Source: Halomonas campaniensis (GTDB lineage: Bacteria > Pseudomonadota > Gammaproteobacteria > Pseudomonadales > Halomonadaceae). Taken from it: a stretch of DNA of 64,000 bases. The stretch spans positions 898,213 through 962,212 of the forward strand of contig NZ_JPUA01000034.1 in NCBI RefSeq assembly GCF_002211105.1, in the 5' to 3' direction. Made by a program: the position numbers and the translations under genes. Below the pieces are notes generated by a model, which made no database searches, was not told where the DNA came from, and saw only the letters and a list, made by a program, of their open reading frames with translations. Shown here piece by piece: positions 29,101 to 35,416 of this stretch; positions within the stretch are counted from its first letter, which is position 1, and each line of letters begins with the position of its first letter.

Positions 29101-29462
29101 ACATCACAGCCGTAAATAAGAATGTCGCCGTTTGGTCCCAATGCTTCGCCCCACTGTTCCAGGAAGCTGGCATAACTCGGCAGGGTTTCGCTATCCAGTG
29201 TGCTGCTGCCCAGCGCTATACGCCCTTCGCTGCCGTGGGAAATCAGATGGATAGCGTCAAGTTCGCTGCGCTGTGCTAACGCTTGGGCGATTTGTTCAAT
29301 GCCGCTGGTGTTAGGGTCTAACAGTATGACCTCGGTATCCACGGGCACACTTTTAAGCAGCGTCTGATAATCGTCAACGTTTGGGTCGACGAAGATGATT
29401 TCGTTCCGGCCAGTTGGTTGGCTTGGGTGCGTTTGGCGGGTGGGGTTAACCATAAAGAGCAC
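23196..29462 (-). CDS. Giant DUF4347 / Ig-like / DUF4214 adhesin-like surface protein
   Basis: 2088 residues, strongly acidic, with no Sec signal. Order of parts: DUF4347 at about 22-165, with L-I-S-H-G-S-E-G and I-Y-G-C-D-V-G (a caspase-like His/Cys pair); an unclassified beta region at 180-360; cadherin-like repeats at 370-560; bacterial Ig-like repeats including two 229-residue copies at about 566-1023; more Ig-like, VCBS and cadherin-like units to about 1700; about 33 Pro-Glu dipeptides; and a DUF4214 array from about 1773 to the end, closing E-S-Y-L-F-G. Such proteins are usually type I-secreted adhesins. The C-terminal module is shared with the protease at 18464-20134. Minus strand, facing the carboxypeptidase gene; the likely promoter lies among tandem repeats upstream. 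Confidence 0.8.
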   Translation of the reverse strand: MLFMVNPTRQTHPSQPTGRNEIIFVDPNVDDYQTLLKSVPVDTEVILLDPNTSGIEQIAQALAQRSELDAIHLISHGSEGRIALGSSTLDSETLPSYASFLEQWGEALGPNGDILIYGCDVGAGEKGQQFVEALAKVTGADVAASDDLTGASNLGGDWELEQQEGLIETYVLSPPPGLFQSTLAISNENFDSVGLLIEDPVTSITVGAWTFAMDGADQIATPNASEALHNLNNSGDPNDRIILLNNANSTIREFSFSSSDGSEFDLASVAIGITEATTNPVAIIQGFRDGAAVTSAESLDFTASDTFGDAYYTFNATTAGGSFGRIDFQSGYDNVDEVRVTFNSQVILEIDDLVASPAITNSSPIFENTAPGNLSIDETFANVSFVIHDVNANNGDGGATDSVTYSIIGGTGQTLFSIDDSTGEIRLTATGASALDYETATSYTLTVQADDGEGSSNTATQNITISVNDIAPSITAGQSFSVNESDTNSTSLGTVATTGDDNSVSYSIESGNTGNAFSIDASTGEITLNDTSQLDASVTGSYTLSVQATDGTTPSTENITINVVDNVAPSVTGIAPSGSPTANATSMDFTVTFSESVSNVSADDFTLTSTGTASGTISAVAGSGNSYTISVTGISGEGSLRLDLNDGTDIDDGATHAPAGYTSGTVHSVDLVKPGVTNVTSSTADGTYKVGDIINISLEFSEAVTVTGTPQLTLETGATDRVVNYTAGSGTNTLTFTYTVQAGDESTDLALKDPEIVLNGGTIRDAAGNDAVVTLPSLGDAHSLSSNKDIVIDAVVPSVSSIALSGSPEANASSVDYTVTFSENVSGVTTDDFTLTTLSGNALGTISAISGTGSSYTVTVDTLTGDGTLRLDLNSNTNVQDAAGNIAAAYTSGSAHGVDRVKPSVTNITSANADGTYKAGDTVNITLAFSEAVTVSGTPQLTLETGAADRTIDYVAGSGTDTLTFAYTVQAGDESSDLALTDAGIIFNGGSIRDAAGNDSELTLPTPGTANSLSANKNIIIDAVAPVITSVSIPNSSHKIGDTVTVVITAGEAGLSLDAGTVNGVAVTDFTDQGGGSYTATYTVQEGDTSRAPGDDIPVDFVLSDAAGNSSSAYTTAISQSSDAIDTVRPSLDGAIIPSLTIITDDQIGSGRFTLTLSFNEAMNTGVAPTITFPTEDPTNTLTFNVGSWADATTYIATFDTADANEVINHVDVRVSDAQDAAGNTLTAVTQSDLFSVVTATSPVIQTISSPTADGTFAVGSSIDITVVFDKAVDFVANGGALAATLNTGATILLTSSDAANQTQFSGRYTVLEGETDTDGLNVTSLNLTGGATLVSHDNGISANLDTLPSGQNLADNTDFSVDANSPTTASAPTLAADSDSGVSDSDNITNNNTPTLTGAGVEAGATLTVRVDGISVGSTTANTSGDWAFTLAEGDLSEGINTINTIVSDSAGNTSSASADLALTLDTTAPTANDDMTATVREDAGETLLTSVNGEGDKLIDNDTGADDTAPVTAVNNRTDALGNAVVGSNGGRFIVNADGTASFDPNGEFEALAHGETLTTSVTIDVQDAAGNVSSSSLTVAVEGVNNAPTIATNTGPSVQAGHSVTLTTANLNEGDPDDAGDELTYTLNTLPTSGTLLLDGTALAVGETFTQQDIDNGLVTFTAGSSAGNASFDFTLADGGEDGVESVPGTLTFTVEAAPVPEPEPEPEPEPEPEPEPEPEPEPEPEPEPEPEPEPEPEPEPEPEPEPEPEPEPEPEPEPEPEPEPEPIELVNFVDIFTAKGWELPSELLEQLRNTSTLVRYPELDTVLTPIIRLYNGILDRVAEREGLEYWVTQQNTGGSFNTIVEDFMLAEETVAALQSMGSDNATFVETLYQAALGRAADERGRDYWLEVLLDSNGDRSEVARWFVQSEEYINANAPFVNGNKLLAWGVNLEQMEMRSLGFNTGISVDQEPLAETLVRLYSGLVGEAPDEAAFNEWLESGQAPEALAESLLENEDLLTTGEPIDFEALIDTLYERVLNRSPDTAGEQYWEEVLQNGDANLIEMVLAFTESDEHQQLSRSEVDNYLDAANLVGVETDLESYLFG
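24154..24352 (-). repeat. Hexanucleotide array encoding a Pro-Glu stalk
   Basis: About 33 copies of a degenerate hexanucleotide (GGCTCN on the plus strand) encode Pro-Glu dipeptides in the giant protein, between the Ig-like part and the DUF4214 array. Proline-rich acidic stalks act as rigid spacers. Because the unit is six bases, copy-number change would alter stalk length without shifting the frame. Confidence 0.9.
26394..27767 (-). repeat. Two tandem 687-base units in the giant adhesin gene
   Basis: Two direct copies, period 687 bases (229 residues), boundary near 27080. Both run from a V-x-P-S-V block through T-V-Q-A-G-D-E-S and I-R-D-A-A-G-N-D to I-I-D-A-V. They look like a recent internal duplication of a pair of Ig-like domains. 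Confidence 0.8.
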
Positions 29463-29876
29463 ACTCTCTAGTTTGTGAAGAGCCCTAAGGTTCTGTTTAT
29501 CTAAGCTTTTATTCTCTGCTTGTAGAGTTTTATTTAGCTTTTGTTCTCTGCTTGTAGAGTTTTATTTAGCTTTTGTTCTCTGCTTGTAGAGTTTTATTTA
29601 GCTTTTATTCTCTGCTTGCACAGTTTTCTTGATTTTTTATACCGAAAAAATAGTCTAGGTTCATTAAGGAGCTTGCTAGACAAGTACTAGGATTATGGTC
29701 CTTGGCCTAAGTATGTGCAAGATTTTACTACTAGGTTTAATGAGTTTATTGTTACTAGAGCGTGCAGCAGGATACTCTGCTCATGCGCCGCCGCTAATGG
29801 TGGAGTAGCCGCCATAAGCATTAAGTGATACCTGTATTAAAGGCATCTTAATTAAAACAGTAACAAGGAGTGCTTT
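29463..29876. other. Divergent intergenic region (414 bases)
   Basis: Separates the giant gene (minus) from the tail-collar gene (plus). It holds the 32-base tandem repeats at 29496-29635, an AT-rich stretch, and AAGGAG at 29865-29870 for the tail-collar ATG. No reading frame is convincing. Both promoters should lie here. Confidence 0.6.
29496..29635. repeat. 32-base tandem repeat array upstream of the giant gene
   Basis: Four copies, the outer ones partial or diverged, of TTCTCTGCTTGTAGAG plus TTTTATTTAGCTTTTG. Unit starts are at 29512, 29544, 29576 and 29608. Each unit holds a small CTCT-N6-AGAG palindrome. The array starts about 33 bases before the giant gene's ATG, within its leader or promoter. 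Confidence 0.9.
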
Positions 29877-30419
29877 ATGGATCCATTTGTTGGGGAAATC
29901 AGAATGTTAGGCTTTGCATGGGCACCGGTGGACTGGGCACTGTGCAATGGTGCCCAGCTATCTATTGCACAATATACTGCCCTCTACTCTTTGCTTGGAG
30001 TTGTTTATGGCGGCAACGGTCAAACTACCTTTAACCTGCCAGATTTGCAGGGGCGAATGCCCAGGGGGCAAGGTCAGGGAGCGGGGATGCCAAATGTCAC
30101 TATCGGTGAGCAGGATGGGGTGGAACATCGCACACTGACTATCAATGAAATGCCTCAACATACCCATGCCGCAGGGGCAATAACTACGCCGGATGGCGCC
30201 AATCAAGCCACCCCTGCCGCAGGGGATTACCTAGCCAGTGGAAAATCAGGTCTCAGCTCTGTGAATAATTACTTCCGTGGTACTCCCTCTGGCACGGTTG
30301 AATTAGGCAATGGCCAAACGGGCAGTAGCGGTGGGAATCAATCGTTTAGCGTCATGAACCCTTATTTGGCCCTGAACTTTAGTATTGCACTACAGGGTAT
30401 CTATCCATCCCGCCCATAA
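29877..30419 (+). CDS. Phage tail-collar domain protein (MdpB-like)
   Basis: 180 residues with the tail-collar domain in the first 60: F-V-G-E-I-R-M-L-G-F, W-A-L-C-N-G-A-Q-L near 22-30, Y-x-A-L-Y-S-L-L-G and F-N-L-P-D-L-Q-G-R. The middle has P-Q-H-T-H, and the C-terminus Y-L-A-L-N-F-S-I-A-L-Q-G-I-Y-P-S-R is typical of the microcystin-dependent protein (MdpB) group. No other phage genes are nearby, so this is a stand-alone member rather than a prophage tail gene. The DUF6916-like gene that follows is a usual partner as I recall. The function is unknown; a surface or secreted role is inferred from context. Confidence 0.85.
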   Translation: MDPFVGEIRMLGFAWAPVDWALCNGAQLSIAQYTALYSLLGVVYGGNGQTTFNLPDLQGRMPRGQGQGAGMPNVTIGEQDGVEHRTLTINEMPQHTHAAGAITTPDGANQATPAAGDYLASGKSGLSSVNNYFRGTPSGTVELGNGQTGSSGGNQSFSVMNPYLALNFSIALQGIYPSRP

Positions 30420-30429
30420 AGCAACGAGT

Positions 30430-30459
30430 GGTGGCCGAGTGCATAAGAGCTCGGCCACC
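30430..30459 (+). repeat. Intergenic stem-loop
   Basis: Perfect inverted repeat GGTGGCCGAG / CTCGGCCACC with a 10-base loop, between the tail-collar gene and the next small gene. No T run follows, so it may tune relative expression rather than terminate. Confidence 0.7.
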
Positions 30460-30474
30460 CACTGAGGAGTCATG

Positions 30475-30795
30475 ATGTTAGGCACCATTACGGCGGCGGA
30501 TTTTCAGCCGCTACAGGGAAAAGTGTGTGTGTTTGAGGCAACCCCAACGCTTTCTATGCAGTTAACGGTTGAGCAAGTCACAAGCCGTCCCGACTGCCTA
30601 GTGCCGGGCTCAGTCGAAGTGCGAGAACCCTTCTGTGTTCTACTTTCTGGACAACAAAATGAGACTAGTGTTACCAGCGCTACTGGAGTTTTGCGGTTAG
30701 GCGATGAGGCTACGCTGGAAGGCGTCTACATTAACCGTGTATTACCCCCAATGGGTGGCGTCCCACGGCCCTGGTATCAACTGGTTTTTAACTAA
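30475..30795 (+). CDS. DUF6916-like small protein
   Basis: 106 residues with predicted beta structure: I-T-A-A-D-F-Q-P-L-Q-G-K at the start, a central V-R-E-P-F-C-V-L-L-S-G and a closing P-W-Y-Q-L-V-F-N. This resembles the DUF6916 family often found beside tail-collar (MdpB-like) genes; the assignment is by recall and moderate. Two ATG codons are adjacent. I choose the second (30475) because it sits five bases from GAGGAG, whereas the first is only two bases away. It probably forms a two-gene unit with the tail-collar gene, separated by a hairpin. Confidence 0.6.
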   Translation: MLGTITAADFQPLQGKVCVFEATPTLSMQLTVEQVTSRPDCLVPGSVEVREPFCVLLSGQQNETSVTSATGVLRLGDEATLEGVYINRVLPPMGGVPRPWYQLVFN

Positions 30796-30805
30796 TATTA
30801 GTTGG

Positions 30806-31306
30806 CTAGGGTGTTTGCGGATACCAGACCCAGCGTTCTACTGCCCCCATTAATCTTTCAAAGCGGAACCCTAGCTGCTGGTAAAGCTGTTTGGCATAAA
30901 TATTCAATGGGTCTACGGAAAGGGAAACGGGGCTCATCACTTGAGCCCCTGCTGATTGGACTGCCCTAAGAACAACAGCGCCATAGCCCTTGTTTCGTGC
31001 CCTCTTGATCAGCGCGAGGTCGAGGATATGCACTTCGTTGGCACCGAAGTCTACGGTGACACGGCCGATCCGCTCGCCCTGTTTTTCGACGATATAATAC
31101 AAAGCATTGGGGTAAGCGGTTCCATAACCAACCGCTTGCGCCTTTACCTGCATCTCAAGCAAGGCCTCAATGACATCTTGATCAGCCAACGCAAGTTGTA
31201 GATCTTGCCGAATATCACGATAAAGCGCTTCAAGAAAAAGGTGATCAGAATCTCTGGAGGGTCGAAGTTGCAACCCATCGTTTAAGTGCCCGCCAATACC
31301 TGCCAT
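30806..31306 (-). CDS. GNAT family N-acetyltransferase
   Basis: About 166 residues with the GNAT fold: L-Q-L-R-P-S at the first strand, a long central strand, the acetyl-CoA loop K-R-A-R-N-K-G-Y-G-A (a variant of R/Q-x-x-G-x-G/A), and N-I-Y-A-K-Q-L-Y-Q-Q-L-G-F-R near the C-terminus. The reading frame extends upstream to a TTG at 31378, but the ATG at 31306 fits the domain boundary better; neither has a clear ribosome binding site. The substrate is unknown. It faces the DUF6916-like gene across 10 bases. Confidence 0.75.
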   Translation of the reverse strand: MAGIGGHLNDGLQLRPSRDSDHLFLEALYRDIRQDLQLALADQDVIEALLEMQVKAQAVGYGTAYPNALYYIVEKQGERIGRVTVDFGANEVHILDLALIKRARNKGYGAVVLRAVQSAGAQVMSPVSLSVDPLNIYAKQLYQQLGFRFERLMGAVERWVWYPQTP

Positions 31307-31393
31307 TCGTTTGCCATTGCCCAAGGATATAGATTGATTGAATCGCCCACCCCTACAAGTTAAGCGTGAGCTTGCCAAAAAAATTGTGAGTGC

Positions 31394-31984
31394 TCACCAC
31401 CCCCCCTGACCCTCTAACAAGCTGCGGGTGTTGTTATTGAGCGGCAAGCGGAAATCGGCGCTGCCCAGTACCATCGCATCACCTGCCCGCACCACCCTAG
31501 CACTTACATAGACGTAGTCTTGGCCCTGTGCATAGGTGCCCATCAATATTGATCGGGCGTTGTGCTGAGCGGTTAAACGCTGAACTTGCCGTGAAAGAAT
31601 CAGTTCGCCCACGCTCTCTTCGATGAACATGCTGTCACGCATTTTAACTTCGCGCACTTGCATGCCCTGACGGGATAGCGCTGATGCCATAATTTCTGAG
31701 CTCATGCGCCCCAGCGTGGAGGATTGGCTTAAATTATCGATGCTGACAAAGGTAGCGGCAATCATGGGACTATAGCGTGTGAGCTCAGGATTACTGGCAA
31801 CCATCTGCTCAGCGGCTGCATGAACCAATTCCGAGAGATCGGGTTCCGGTTCGGCGGTTGTGTTGTTAGCATTGCCCAGCGCGCTGCAGCCAGCCAGTAA
31901 CAGTAGCGTTATGCCCATGGCCATCCCACGGGTAGCATGGCTGATATTGTGAGTGCGCCAAGTCATTAAAAGTGTCATCAACAT
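31394..31984 (-). CDS. FlgO-like lipoprotein
   Basis: About 196 residues. A hydrophobic stretch ends in the lipobox L-L-A-G-C, so the mature protein is probably a lipoprotein. The rest resembles the FlgO domain: A-A-E-Q-M-V, then A-A-T-F-V-S-I-D-N-L-S-Q-S-S-T-L-G-R, and a late Y-V-S-A-R-V-V-R block. FlgO of Vibrio is an outer-membrane protein needed for stable flagella. I place the start at 31984, five bases beyond the stop of the preceding lipoprotein gene (31989), suggesting translational coupling; later ATG codons at 31966 or 31924 would give a shorter signal sequence. Its last 24 or so codons are duplicated as a relic at 23092-23163. Confidence 0.7.
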   Translation of the reverse strand: MLMTLLMTWRTHNISHATRGMAMGITLLLLAGCSALGNANNTTAEPEPDLSELVHAAAEQMVASNPELTRYSPMIAATFVSIDNLSQSSTLGRMSSEIMASALSRQGMQVREVKMRDSMFIEESVGELILSRQVQRLTAQHNARSILMGTYAQGQDYVYVSARVVRAGDAMVLGSADFRLPLNNNTRSLLEGQGGW

Positions 31985-31988
31985 GAAG

Positions 31989-32726
31989 TTACCACGTATC
32001 AGTAAGGGGAACGGAGGGTGTGGTAGGTGCCTGAGGCACGCGGTGAGGGGCGTATTGACGACGATCACCGGCATTGATGTAGTAAATGTTGGATGAAGAG
32101 TAGAGAATTCGTTCGCCATCGATGATTTGTGTGGTCACGATGATCTCTTCGTCACCGGTGTGTGTCCAGCTACCGCTGGTGGTATCGGCAAGCATGCCTG
32201 CAGGGATTAACCCCAGAGCCGGTTCGGCCCACTGGTTATAGGGAATGGTGGCCACGGCGATACCCGCGGTGAGAGCGGTAAAAGCACCGACAGGGGGGCG
32301 GATAAAACCACGATCCCGGTGTTCGACGACTTCGACATCAAAGGTAATATTGGCACTGTTTGCAGTGGGGACTGTGGTGAGATTAGCGCCCCGTGAGACC
32401 AGCTCGCTGGTCAGCAACGCGCGAAAGCCGCGTCCAAATTCACCGCCGCTGTAGGCGTGCAGTGCTTCATTGTCGGGTTCGCTTATGTGTAAATCGCGAT
32501 TGCGAACGCGCTCGCGTTGCAAAATGCTGGTAGCTTCATGGCGGGCCAGCACATCCCAGTGGTGAGCAGCCTGCATACGCTGCTGTTCGGTATAGGGATA
32601 GGTCGTGGCGATCGGCGCTTGAGAGGTGTTGGCATAAAAGCAGCCGCTGAGCATTAAGCTTGCCAGCCCCAAGCTTACAGGGCGAATGCAATTGAATAAT
32701 GGAAATACTTTGGGACGAGTACGCAC
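31989..32726 (-). CDS. Putative lipoprotein, upstream partner of the FlgO-like gene
   Basis: 245 residues with a signal sequence ending in the lipobox L-M-L-S-G-C near residue 29. I do not recognise the mature domain. It has F-G-R-G-F-R-A-L-L-T-S-E-L-V-S-R-G-A, reminiscent of outer-membrane assembly lipoproteins, and a glycine/alanine-rich hydrophobic segment at about 125-160. The start is a GTG preceded by AAGGAA at seven bases. It is co-transcribed with the FlgO-like gene, so a role at the flagellar base or outer membrane is plausible but unproven. Confidence 0.6.
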   Translation of the reverse strand: MRTRPKVFPLFNCIRPVSLGLASLMLSGCFYANTSQAPIATTYPYTEQQRMQAAHHWDVLARHEATSILQRERVRNRDLHISEPDNEALHAYSGGEFGRGFRALLTSELVSRGANLTTVPTANSANITFDVEVVEHRDRGFIRPPVGAFTALTAGIAVATIPYNQWAEPALGLIPAGMLADTTSGSWTHTGDEEIIVTTQIIDGERILYSSSNIYYINAGDRRQYAPHRVPQAPTTPSVPLTDTW

Positions 32727-32797
32727 CTGCTGGTTCCTTTTTCGCTACAAAACGGCTTTTGATAGACTGTTCGCCATGCTTAGCTTGCCATGCCTAA

Positions 32798-32841
32798 TTC
32801 GACGTACTTTGTTCGGCGTACTTAATTTTGACGTACCTAGC
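32798..32841. repeat. Degenerate 14-15-base tandem repeat
   Basis: Three near-copies of (G/T)-(A/G)-CGTAC-(T/C)-T centred at 32801, 32815 and 32830, in the 229-base divergent gap between the lipoprotein and OmpA-like genes. Short and imperfect; it may be chance. Confidence 0.35.
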
Positions 32842-32955
32842 TCTATGTGACTAATTATAAGCACTTGATTGGGCATGACTAGCTGGATAAGCCTAGTTCG
32901 TCATATTTAGCTAGATCGGCCACGAGGTTAAAAACTTTAATGAGCGATAATATCC

Positions 32956-33960
32956 ATGCTTGAAGATCATCGCGGCGGCCCGCGCCACGATTCGTTAATG
33001 TCGGCCTATCATGAAAGTGATAGTGGTAGTGGTTGGATGATCAGCTATCTCGATATCATGACCTTGTTGGTGGCTCTCTTTGTGGTCATTATCGCCGCTG
33101 CGGGGCCGATTATCCCTCAGTTGAACCAGGCGGAAAGTGTGAGTGAGGACGCTGTCACATTATCGCCTACTTTGGGAGTACCCTTGCCTGACTCTTTGGC
33201 TCAAGTAAATCATGCACGTGCGAGCATCCCTGGGTGGAGTGGGGCAGGGTTGAGTCCCATGGCCGTTAGTGCAGCACTCGGTGTGGCTGGCTTGCCAACA
33301 TTGGCTGATCTTCCACGACGCGTCAGTGTTGGTGTTCCACCGCTTTTGGCAGCGCCAATGCCGCCCGCTGAGCCGGTTATTACTTTACCAAAACTATTGA
33401 TGCCCGCGGGCAGCGATGATTTTACATCCCCCTTAGCTGACTACATGGTGGTGTTGACCGACCGCCCCCCGGTGAATGTAGAAGCAGTGAGCGATGAGTC
33501 AGTCTCGGGGGCACTTGCGCTAAATCAGGCGCTTTCAGAACGCGTAGAAGAGTCTGCCTATCTGCCCGATCTTGAAGGTGTTGAAGTCTCCCGGGTGGCC
33601 GAGGGGATCAGCCTCCGCGTGCAGGATCAACTGCTATTTCCTTCTGCCACGGCTGAGTTGACCGACAACGGCTCGTCACTAGTGGGCAGTTTGTTGGAAA
33701 CTATTCAGCGCTACGATGGCGAAGTATGGGTTGAGGGGCATTCGGACAGCCAGACCATTAACACCGATGAGTTCTCATCTAACTGGGCGTTGTCGAGCGC
33801 CCGCGCCATTGCCATTGTGGAAGCGTTGGAAGCCGCGGGAGTCGATGCCGAGCGACTACGCGCGGTAGGACTGGCGGCCACAAAGCCATTGGAAAGCAAC
33901 GCTACTGCTGAAGGGCGTGCGCGTAATCGTCGAGTTGAGGTGGTGATTCACGTCGAGTAG
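32956..33960 (+). CDS. MotB-like OmpA family protein
   Basis: 334 residues. One membrane helix at about 27-50 carries W-M-I-S-Y-L-D-I-M-T-L-L-V-A-L-F-V, the MotB/ExbD-like pattern with an aspartate (D33) where MotB has its proton-binding residue. A long proline-rich periplasmic linker follows (about 55-205). The C-terminal OmpA/MotB peptidoglycan-binding domain (about 215-334) has V-W-V-E-G-H-S-D-S, N-W-x-L-S-x-x-R-A and G-R-A-R-N-R-R-V-E. No motA-like partner is adjacent. It diverges from the FlgO-like pair, so it may be a stator or a peptidoglycan-anchored flagellar accessory. The start has a weak ribosome binding site and could be further downstream (32998). Confidence 0.75.
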   Translation: MLEDHRGGPRHDSLMSAYHESDSGSGWMISYLDIMTLLVALFVVIIAAAGPIIPQLNQAESVSEDAVTLSPTLGVPLPDSLAQVNHARASIPGWSGAGLSPMAVSAALGVAGLPTLADLPRRVSVGVPPLLAAPMPPAEPVITLPKLLMPAGSDDFTSPLADYMVVLTDRPPVNVEAVSDESVSGALALNQALSERVEESAYLPDLEGVEVSRVAEGISLRVQDQLLFPSATAELTDNGSSLVGSLLETIQRYDGEVWVEGHSDSQTINTDEFSSNWALSSARAIAIVEALEAAGVDAERLRAVGLAATKPLESNATAEGRARNRRVEVVIHVE

Positions 33961-34019
33961 TGGGTGAATAACGGGAAACTAGCTAATGTTTGTTGGTAAG
34001 TATTTCAGTCGTGGGGGGC

Positions 34020-34044
34020 AAAAAAAACCCGCCAGGGAGGCGGG
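34020..34044 (-). terminator. Minus-strand terminator of the candidate small RNA
   Basis: Read on the minus strand: CCCGCC, loop TCCCT, GGCGGG, then eight T (34027 down to 34020). A textbook rho-independent terminator pointing away from the MotB-like and phosphatase genes' direction of transcription. Confidence 0.85.
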
Positions 34045-34114
34045 CATCAAAGGGCTTGGCTCACTGCAGCCCACTGGGATCAGGTGAGGGGTGTACAGGA
34101 TCACCAGTGGGTAC
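34020..34114 (-). ncRNA. Candidate small RNA (about 95 bases, minus strand)
   Basis: On the minus strand a sigma-70-like promoter is followed by about 95 bases with a CCCACTGG / CCAGTGGG stem (arms at 34104-34111 and 34070-34077; a nested GGTGA/TCACC pairing is possible). It ends in a perfect CCCGCC-TCCCT-GGCGGG hairpin and eight T. Both flanking genes are on the plus strand, so this terminator serves neither of them. I recognise no known RNA family; it lacks the 4.5S, 6S and Spot 42 sequences I know. The transcript is inferred from signals only. Confidence 0.6.
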
Positions 34115-34120
34115 AATTTC

Positions 34121-34148
34121 AGTATAGCTATTTATAAGTCTTTGCCAA
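34121..34148 (-). promoter_or_regulatory. Sigma-70-like promoter of the candidate small RNA
   Basis: Minus strand: TTGGCA (34148-34143, 5 of 6) and TATACT (34126-34121, 5 of 6), 16 bases apart. The predicted start is near 34114, just before the CCCACTGG stem. Confidence 0.6.
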
Positions 34149-34318
34149 GACCTGCGACGTTTTTTTACAGCTTTATTTTTCCCTCGTGATTTTTTCTTGC
34201 ACTTATTTGGTGCGTTGAAACTGCCTCTTTTTGGTGCTTGCGAGTGTTTCGATACATTTGTCCCGCAAAAAGTACTGTAACCCTCTGTTGAATCGACACT
34301 TCTCTGTTTTGGCTTATG

Positions 34319-34363
34319 AATTGCTATGCTTTCTATAGCAATTAATAGCTGGCCATAGCTATT
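34319..34363. promoter_or_regulatory. Two adjacent inverted repeats before the glucosylglycerate genes
   Basis: AATTGCTAT-N7-ATAGCAATT (34319-34343) is perfect over 9-base arms. It is followed immediately by AATAGCT-N6-AGCTATT (34344-34363), perfect over 7-base arms. The first overlaps an extended minus-10-like TGCTATGCT (34322-34330). They lie about 60-100 bases before the phosphatase ATG and may be operators or leader hairpins of an osmotically controlled operon. Confidence 0.55.
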
Positions 34364-34420
34364 TAGGTGTCCGAGACATGACGTCTTAACGAAGCGTTAA
34401 GGCCGAAGAGAGGTAGTGCT

Positions 34421-35356
34421 ATGCCTGAATCCGCTCGTCTTTCCCCATCAACGCTTTCGGCAGCGTCACCCCCTTCAGTTGATCCCGCTCTACAGCCGCG
34501 GCTAGTAGTGACCGATTTAGATGGCTCTCTGCTAGATCATCACAGTTACGATTTCAGCCCCGCTGCTCCCTGGCTTGCCCGCTTAAAGCAGATGGGAGTG
34601 CCGGTGATTCCGGTCACCAGTAAAACCCGTGCCGAATTGATACCACTGCGCGAAGCTTTAGGCCTCACGGCAACCCCCTTTATTGCGGAAAACGGTGCGG
34701 TGATTGGGCTTCCGCCAGGCTGGTGCCATGCACGCTTAGACCGACCAGGAAGTGGTCGTGATGGCGTTGTTATCAAACATCCCGGTGTGGATATTGGTTT
34801 TATTCGTGCCCGACTGAAGGTGTGGCGCGAGCGTCTCAATGTTCGTTTTACCCGCATGGGTGACCTGAGTGTGCCAGAGGTGATGGAGCTTACCGGGCTT
34901 GACGCTGCTCGCGCCCGGAATGCACGGCAGCGTGAAGGCAGTGAGCCTTTGCTATGGCACGACAGTGACATGGCGCTGGAGGCGTTTCGCACCGCTCTGG
35001 AAGGGGATGGGCTACAGCTTACTCAAGGGGGACGCTTTTGGCATGTAATGGGACGCTCCGCCGATAAGGGCAGTGCCGTCGAGTGGTTGGTCAAGCGCTT
35101 TACGGCGTTAAGAGGTCGAACGCCTCTTTCACTAGGGTTAGGCGATGGGCCGAACGATATCACCATGCTCGAAGCAGTCGATCAAGCGGTCGTTATCCGT
35201 GGCTGCCACGAACTAGTCGTAGAACCCCGCAATACTTCACTCTATCGCACGGACGCAACAGGGCCGACCGGCTGGGCCGAGGGGGTGGCCTACTGGTGGG
35301 GGCGAGATGACCGCCGTTTAGCGACGGCGGAGAAGGGAGATGTCGTGATCCTTTGA
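34421..35356 (+). CDS. Glycosyl-3-phosphoglycerate phosphatase (MpgP/GpgP-like, HAD family)
   Basis: 311 residues of the HAD type IIB group. Motif I is V-T-D-L-D-G-S-L-L-D, motif II is V-I-P-V-T-S-K-T-R, and the late block is G-L-G-D-G-P-N-D-I-T-M-L-E. The insert and length match mannosyl-3-phosphoglycerate phosphatases. The next gene is a GT81-like synthase, so the substrate is most likely glucosyl-3-phosphoglycerate (or mannosyl), dephosphorylated to glucosylglycerate, a compatible solute. The first 30 residues are an extra low-complexity Ser/Pro/Ala tail. Two inverted repeats and a hairpin precede the gene. Confidence 0.85.
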   Translation: MPESARLSPSTLSAASPPSVDPALQPRLVVTDLDGSLLDHHSYDFSPAAPWLARLKQMGVPVIPVTSKTRAELIPLREALGLTATPFIAENGAVIGLPPGWCHARLDRPGSGRDGVVIKHPGVDIGFIRARLKVWRERLNVRFTRMGDLSVPEVMELTGLDAARARNARQREGSEPLLWHDSDMALEAFRTALEGDGLQLTQGGRFWHVMGRSADKGSAVEWLVKRFTALRGRTPLSLGLGDGPNDITMLEAVDQAVVIRGCHELVVEPRNTSLYRTDATGPTGWAEGVAYWWGRDDRRLATAEKGDVVIL

Positions 35357-35416
35357 GTACCGTTCTTTGAGTACAGTGATTTGAGTTCAGTCCTATGACA
35401 CCAGGGAGGTAAGCAC

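Larger units (their letters stand above)
33961..34420. other. Intergenic region (460 bases) with a small-RNA-like unit and palindromes
   Basis: No protein-coding frame. The left part holds a promoter-stem-terminator unit on the minus strand (34020-34148). The right part holds two adjacent inverted repeats (34319-34363), a short hairpin CTTAACG-AAG-CGTTAAG at 34385-34401, and the ribosome binding site of the phosphatase gene. Confidence 0.7.

Noticed and set aside
29496..29635. CRISPR array
   Set aside because: The 32-base units abut directly with no spacers.
29877..30419. Prophage remnant
   Set aside because: Only a tail-collar domain is present; no capsid, integrase, lysis or other tail genes are nearby, so a stand-alone MdpB-like gene is more likely.
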